A DNA stretch of 64,000 nucleotides from Liolophura sinensis (Eukaryota; Mollusca; Polyplacophora; Chitonida; Chitonidae): assembly GCF_032854445.1 (NCBI RefSeq), contig NC_088305.1:23483901-23547900 (forward strand). Reading direction: 5' to 3'. Made by a program: the position numbers and the translations under genes. Position 1 is the first letter of the stretch. Each line of letters opens with the position of its first letter. Shown piece after piece: positions 60,801 to 64,000 of this stretch. The notes under the pieces are model-generated. The model had not been told where the DNA came from, ran no database searches, and saw only the letters and a list, made by a program, of their open reading frames with translations.

Positions 60801-62327
60801 GTACTTATTTGACGTTGCATGTATCCAAACATACCTGACTATATGTACTCACCTGATGATGTATGTATCAAAAAATACCTGATCATATGTACTCACTTGA
60901 CGTCGCATGATGCGTAAGTTAATCAGCTAAAGAATTCTCGAGGTTAAAGCATTCCATGGATGTGAAGGTTTGGTTTTATGGGTCCGAGGGCACCTCACAA
61001 GTTTAAAGGGATTTTCATCATATTTCTAATGAAGGAAAATATAGGCCTACAAATGTTTAGGTCACATTTAAAGAAGAGGATACCATAGATCAGAAAAATA
61101 AACCACCGACCTTTACCAGGTGAAGTGACAAATATGCTGAAATCAATGAATGAGTGTTGGATTCGAACTCCCGAATTCATTGATCAAGGGGTAAGGAACT
61201 TCTTCCAGAAAACATTTGGCCAATGCCCATTGATCAGCAAAAGTTACTTCCTCTCAACGCTTGCACTAACCCGGTTACAAATGGCAACAGTTTGGTTGAT
61301 AGAGACTGACTTGTCCGTTAACTTGTAAATCAGCCACTTGGTGGCATAGAACAGAGGTGAAGAATGTGACGAACATGCAAGAGACAGCAGAGATTATAAT
61401 AGAGTCGAAGACTAGAGGTGTTACTAGAGATACAACACAGACTGCAGTAGAGGTGAAGAATGTGACATGAGATACAGCCGAAATTTCGGTAGAGGTTAAG
61501 AATGTTAGCAGAAATACAACAGAGATTACAGTAGAGGCGAAGAATGCGACGTGAGATATAGCCGAGTTTTTATCAGAGGTGAAGAATGTTAGCAGAGATA
61601 CAACAGATACAGTAGAGGTGAAGAATGTTAGCAGAGATACAACAGATACAGTAGCGGTGAAGAATGTTAGTAGCAATACAACAGAGATTACAGTAGAGGT
61701 GAAAAATGCGACGTGAGATGCAACAGAACTTACCTTGCGATGCAACACCTGAAAGATTCAAGATAAAGTGAATTTGAATATTTATTTTATTTTCTTTGGT
61801 GTTTCACCCCGCACTCAAGGATATTTCACTTATACGATGGCGAGCAACATTATTTTGGAAGGAAACCTGAATTTTAATTGGCCTATGGTTTATATCACTA
61901 TAAGTATTATGATATTTCTACTCTATTAGGATGGTTTATAATAACAGACAAGTTATAGAAGGTTTTTCTCCGGTTTCTGTGCTTTCACACTAGATTTCTA
62001 GTCTGAAACGACTAAATAATTTGTATCTATTCATTTACTCATATAGTAAACATATGTACTTGTATTGGCCGTTACCTTAAGATTTACGGAAGCAAATAAT
62101 AGCTTTGTAACTAATTATCTGTTTGATATGGTGTTTACTCCAAATACTTGTATGTCGGAATTTAAAAGAAATCTGAGGGTACCGAATTGTAGACACATTG
62201 AAAGGAACTGGCCAATCAACGGGTCTGGAACATAAAAGCAACGTACCTCCGATAAGTAGCACAAAAGCGATGACAGGGATTGGGCCCATGGCAATGGGGT
62301 ACTGGGGTACTATGGATGGTCGACCAG
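45840..62327 (-). CDS. Gene C: complete antistasin/VWC multi-module secreted protein (502 aa)
   Basis: Seventeen exons: 62247-62327 (ATG at 62289), 61734-61748, 59830-59917, 58456-58496, 57748-57842, 56145-56193, 55464-55583, 54412-54552, 53179-53298, 52101-52241, 51175-51256, 50039-50085, 48736-48987, 48072-48172, 47455-47497, 46679-46757 and 45840-45891 (TAG). The sum is 1509 nt, all in phase. Order: signal peptide; DPC/CGGC; antistasin-like plus CxxG exon; four VWC-like modules (two duplicated pairs); DPC/CGGC; two VWC-like modules; antistasin-like plus CxxG exon; a divergent DPC/YCNC module; stop. No membrane segment or GPI signal is evident, so it should be secreted. CRIM1 is the best-known protein mixing these module types, but it has IGFBP and transmembrane parts that are absent here. 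Confidence 0.87.
46679..46757 (-). CDS. Gene C exon 16: third DPC module half
   Basis: Encodes CPDEVKVMRCTDPCANKYC, then GIFKVC. It is more divergent than the other two DPC modules (DEV for DKP), but the cysteine order is kept. The acceptor is CTTTCAG and the donor is GTAAGT. Confidence 0.83.
46772..47075 (-). mobile_element. SINE of another family (gene C intron 15)
   Basis: T-rich tail at the left (TTTATTTGATTTAATGTCAT) and, at the right, a B-box-like GGGATTGAACCCACGGCAGG with further tRNA-like sequence to about 47070. Confidence 0.6.
47455..47497 (-). CDS. Gene C exon 15: second CxxG..C exon
   Basis: Phase 0 in, phase 1 out. Encodes GVTCAKGSFCSNSY. The acceptor is TGAACAG and the donor is GTAAGT. 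Same position after an antistasin-like module as exon 6. Confidence 0.82.
48072..48172 (-). CDS. Gene C exon 14: antistasin-like module 2
   Basis: Same protein as gene A exon 12 (VCPLYKCKACTTGY, GCQTCQCKDPTCE) with one silent change. Confidence 0.86.
48736..48987 (-). CDS. Gene C exon 13: two fused VWC-like modules
   Basis: As gene A exon 11, with Asn for Lys and Glu for Asp in the linker and second module. The internal GTGAGT donor and the downstream read-through stop (48707-48709) are both conserved. Confidence 0.85.
49112..49632. repeat. 50-51-bp minisatellite (gene C intron 12)
   Basis: Same array as 1050-1570 with the same copy number and only scattered substitutions, so it has stayed stable since the large duplication. 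Confidence 0.93.
50039..50085 (-). CDS. Gene C exon 12: CGGC half
   Basis: ADQCGGCFARCLPLE, with two silent changes against gene A. The donor is GTGGGT where gene A has GTGAGT, so it may splice less efficiently. Confidence 0.78.
50366..50505. promoter_or_regulatory. Cluster of CRE-like TGACGT motifs (gene C intron 11)
   Basis: Copy of 2306-2445. All five cores are kept although bases between them vary, and a sixth (TGACGTTA) has appeared. Confidence 0.4.
51175..51256 (-). CDS. Gene C exon 11: second DPC module half
   Basis: CPADKPFTECPYNPC and ALCVTGTRC. Asn replaces the Asp found in gene A and in every other DPC module of the window. Confidence 0.85.
52101..52241 (-). CDS. Gene C exon 10: extra VWC-like module, pair 2
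   Basis: Duplicate of exon 8 with SENG for SESG and otherwise conserved residues. The donor is GTTAGC and the acceptor is ATTTCAG. Phase 1-1. Confidence 0.86.
53179..53298 (-). CDS. Gene C exon 9: extra VWC-like module, pair 2
   Basis: Duplicate of exon 7 with all cysteines kept. Changes include FCNAPNS for FCDAPNS and CTKVY for CTEAY. The donor GTAAGT and acceptor TTTTCAG are intact. Gene A has no counterpart. Confidence 0.86.
54412..54552 (-). CDS. Gene C exon 8: VWC-like module, pair 1
   Basis: Same protein as gene A exon 8 with two silent changes. It joins the extra exon at 53179 through GCA G plus CT, giving Ala, so the frame is kept. Confidence 0.88.
55464..55583 (-). CDS. Gene C exon 7: VWC-like module, pair 1
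   Basis: Identical to gene A exon 7 (NECTHNGKTYAVGMHF, GCNSCFCDAPNS). First exon of the upstream duplicated pair. Confidence 0.88.
56145..56193 (-). CDS. Gene C exon 6: CxxG..C exon
   Basis: RMKCSRGHICRNGECI, identical to gene A exon 6. Confidence 0.8.
57748..57842 (-). CDS. Gene C exon 5: antistasin-like module 1
   Basis: CSQVMCRMWCPAGF and KKDKNGCEICEC, with the CRxxC loop intact. The last residue is Ala where gene A has Val, and the donor is GTATGC where gene A has GTAGGC. Confidence 0.88.
58456..58496 (-). CDS. Gene C exon 4: CGGCNA half
   Basis: SNYCGGCNAKCVS, identical to gene A exon 4. Confidence 0.85.
59830..59917 (-). CDS. Gene C exon 3: DPC module half
   Basis: Encodes CPKDKPLVNCLIDPC and TDCAPGHRC. 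It differs from gene A exon 3 by one silent change. Confidence 0.85.
60293..60912. repeat. 44-bp minisatellite, about 14 copies (gene C intron 2)
   Basis: Same unit as 9969-10205 with more variants (CACCTGAAGTTTC). It has expanded here or contracted in the left copy. Confidence 0.93.
61350..61727. repeat. 39-42-bp minisatellite next to gene C exon 2
   Basis: Counterpart of 10205-10470 with about two to three more units. Confidence 0.88.
61734..61748 (-). CDS. Gene C exon 2: 15-nt microexon
   Basis: Identical to 10478-10492; completes GVASQ at the end of the signal peptide. Confidence 0.7.
62247..62327 (-). CDS. Gene C exon 1: 5'UTR end and signal peptide
   Basis: Coding part 62247-62289 is identical in protein to gene A exon 1 (MGPIPVIAFVLLIG). 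The 3' splice site CTCCTTCAG precedes the exon at 62328-62336. The 5'UTR has a small in-place repeat (GTACTGGG) that gene A lacks. Confidence 0.85.
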
Positions 62328-64000
62328 CTGAAGGAGAAGGACAGAATGTGGAGAATGATCGAGACTGTCACATACACATGTAGGCCTATATTGACCGATT
62401 TAAGAAGCAAGGCACTGAAAAACCTTGACACAGTGTGCATAGACGACGTACACAAAGGTTCCAAAAGAGTCCTCATGTCCTCAAATGTCAACAAGACCCG
62501 CTCGCGGGGGAAATGCAAATATCGTAGACCCCAGCACCACTTTAGTTAAGGAGTTCGACCTTGGATAAGTCTGCATGACATCGGCCTCAGCGTAAAGATT
62601 AAAATCTAATAGATTCAGTCTACTTGATGCCTCTGGGAATTGATACCCTTTCATTTCCAAAGTATTACTTCTCCCTCTATTATAGGATGCATGCTCCACA
62701 AAGGTCTTCTATTGAAGTTCAACGTTTTCAACTTAAATACCATGAACCGAAATAAAAGGAAACAAACAATATCTGTTCAATCGTTGAGGTGTCAAATTTT
62801 TATCAAAAAGACCATACAAAAGTTGAAAACGACTAATGTAGCCATGACCTGATCTTCTTTGAATAAAAGTCCCATTTACTGGAATTAGATTAACTGGAGT
62901 GTTGATCAATGTGATTATTCATTGGTCAAAATTCGGTGAATGTGTGGTTAATTTATACGCCACGTGCATGGATCTTTCAATGGTCGACTCTTTCAAGGTT
63001 AAATACTTTGTTTGAAAACCGGTTCAAGACATGTTAATTCTAAAGGCATCTGACGAGTGCTTACATTCACCGCGGCATGGAAGCGTTCACCCAATTGCTG
63101 TTTCAATAGAAGAGCCAAATACTAGCTGCCTTACTGTATAATTACCACATAGAAAACGTTAATGTCTTGGCAAAATCTGAAGGTTGCAAGCCACGTGCTA
63201 CTGTGTGAGGTGCGGAATTCCTGCTGAAATATTACTTTTAGTGCCACTTCCCTTTCTGATATCGTGGCCCGTCAAATCATTATTGAATATTTACATTGTT
63301 AATAGTTTTGATTTTTTGAAGGGGGATGGGAGGGGGCTGTTGTTGTTCACTGCGAATTGTTTATTTACATACGTGCATTAGTTTAATGTTGGCATTTTTT
63401 ACAAAAATATTTACCTCGATGATTGGAATACGTTTTATAACTTAATACTTAGAGTACGACATTTGTGAATCAATAATAGCAACTGAGATACAGTTACTAG
63501 TTACTAACTCCCGCATCATCTGACGTGGCGTTCCACCGGACAGTACCGCACAGTTTACAGTGAACATTCATAAATAGGCAGGTATGGATAAATGATTACC
63601 GCCTAACGCCACTTAGGCAATACTGTAGCAAAATGGTAGGGAGGAATATACCTGGATCCAGATGGATGTATGAAGGACGACGCAAACCGAGAAATATGAA
63701 TATTATTTTTGGGAAAGAATCACAGTGGATAGTGATACAAGTACCAATGGAGAAAATAAAAGAAGACTAGTTTTTAAAAAAAACCCAGTGTACAGCCTTG
63801 TGTATAAACTTACATATTCACAATAGTCATTCATTCCGGTAAAGGGCCTGAGTTGCGTGCGAGTTTTTTATTATTCAAGGGGCGCCTTTATTCGGAGGGG
63901 TGGTGGGAATGTATTTACAGACAGACTACTCTCCGCGTCTCCACTATTCACACAGTGTACAGTACGACTATACAGAGTCAGGTGTATATACTGAGCCTAC
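62328..64000. other. Region upstream of gene C exon 1
   Basis: Matches 11064-12734. No exon was recognised. The unseen non-coding first exon and promoter of gene C lie here or beyond the right edge. Confidence 0.5.

Larger units (their letters stand above)
48063..64000. repeat. Segmental duplication, right copy (gene C)
   Basis: Right copy of 1-12734. It is longer because of the tandem 2311-bp unit at 51493-56114, about nine more copies of a 44-bp repeat, and a segment of about 435 bp at 60915-61350. It still matches at base 64000. Confidence 0.95.

Overview
The window looks like nuclear DNA of a marine lophotrochozoan, most likely a mollusc. It holds intron-rich genes of tiny cysteine-rich exons with canonical GT...AG borders. 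It also holds many tRNA-headed SINEs (one family ends in AATCAAATAAATA and has a GGAGGAAACCGGGCAGAGCC core) and large minisatellites. The SINE style suggests Mollusca, but this is inference. No prokaryotic, viral or retroviral gene was recognised.

The only genes I can support are three related genes on the minus strand, rebuilt by hand from exon borders and codon phase. Gene A (9-11063) is cut by the left edge. Gene B (27316-42866) is complete at 206 aa. Gene C (45840-62327) is complete at 502 aa. Each has a signal peptide exon followed by small disulfide-rich modules: a VWC/pacifastin-like six-cysteine module, an antistasin-like module (genes A and C only), and a CPxDKP...DPC...CGGC module. 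In every case the exon lengths sum to a multiple of three and the split codons fit. Antistasin plus VWC modules are known together in CRIM1, and antistasin modules alone in leech protease inhibitors. I therefore infer secreted extracellular protease inhibitors or growth-factor-binding proteins.

Layout: 1-12734 and 48063-64000 are copies of one segmental duplication (genes A and C), about 48-51 kb apart. Between them lies gene B. Inside gene C a 2311-bp unit carrying two VWC exons is duplicated in tandem, giving six VWC-like modules where gene A has four. Inside gene B a roughly 4-kb unit carrying three exons is duplicated, together with a 65-bp minisatellite, giving two CGGC modules. In each case symmetric exon phases keep the reading frame open.

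The 11-27 kb region between genes A and B holds SINEs, a MITE-like element, a 48-bp minisatellite (20.7-22.3 kb) and a 33-bp minisatellite (23.3-25.8 kb). Long open frames there come from repeat periods divisible by three and are not genes. The theme of the locus is domain-number change in secreted Cys-rich proteins by tandem duplication, with intronic minisatellites and SINEs marking breakpoints and relative age.
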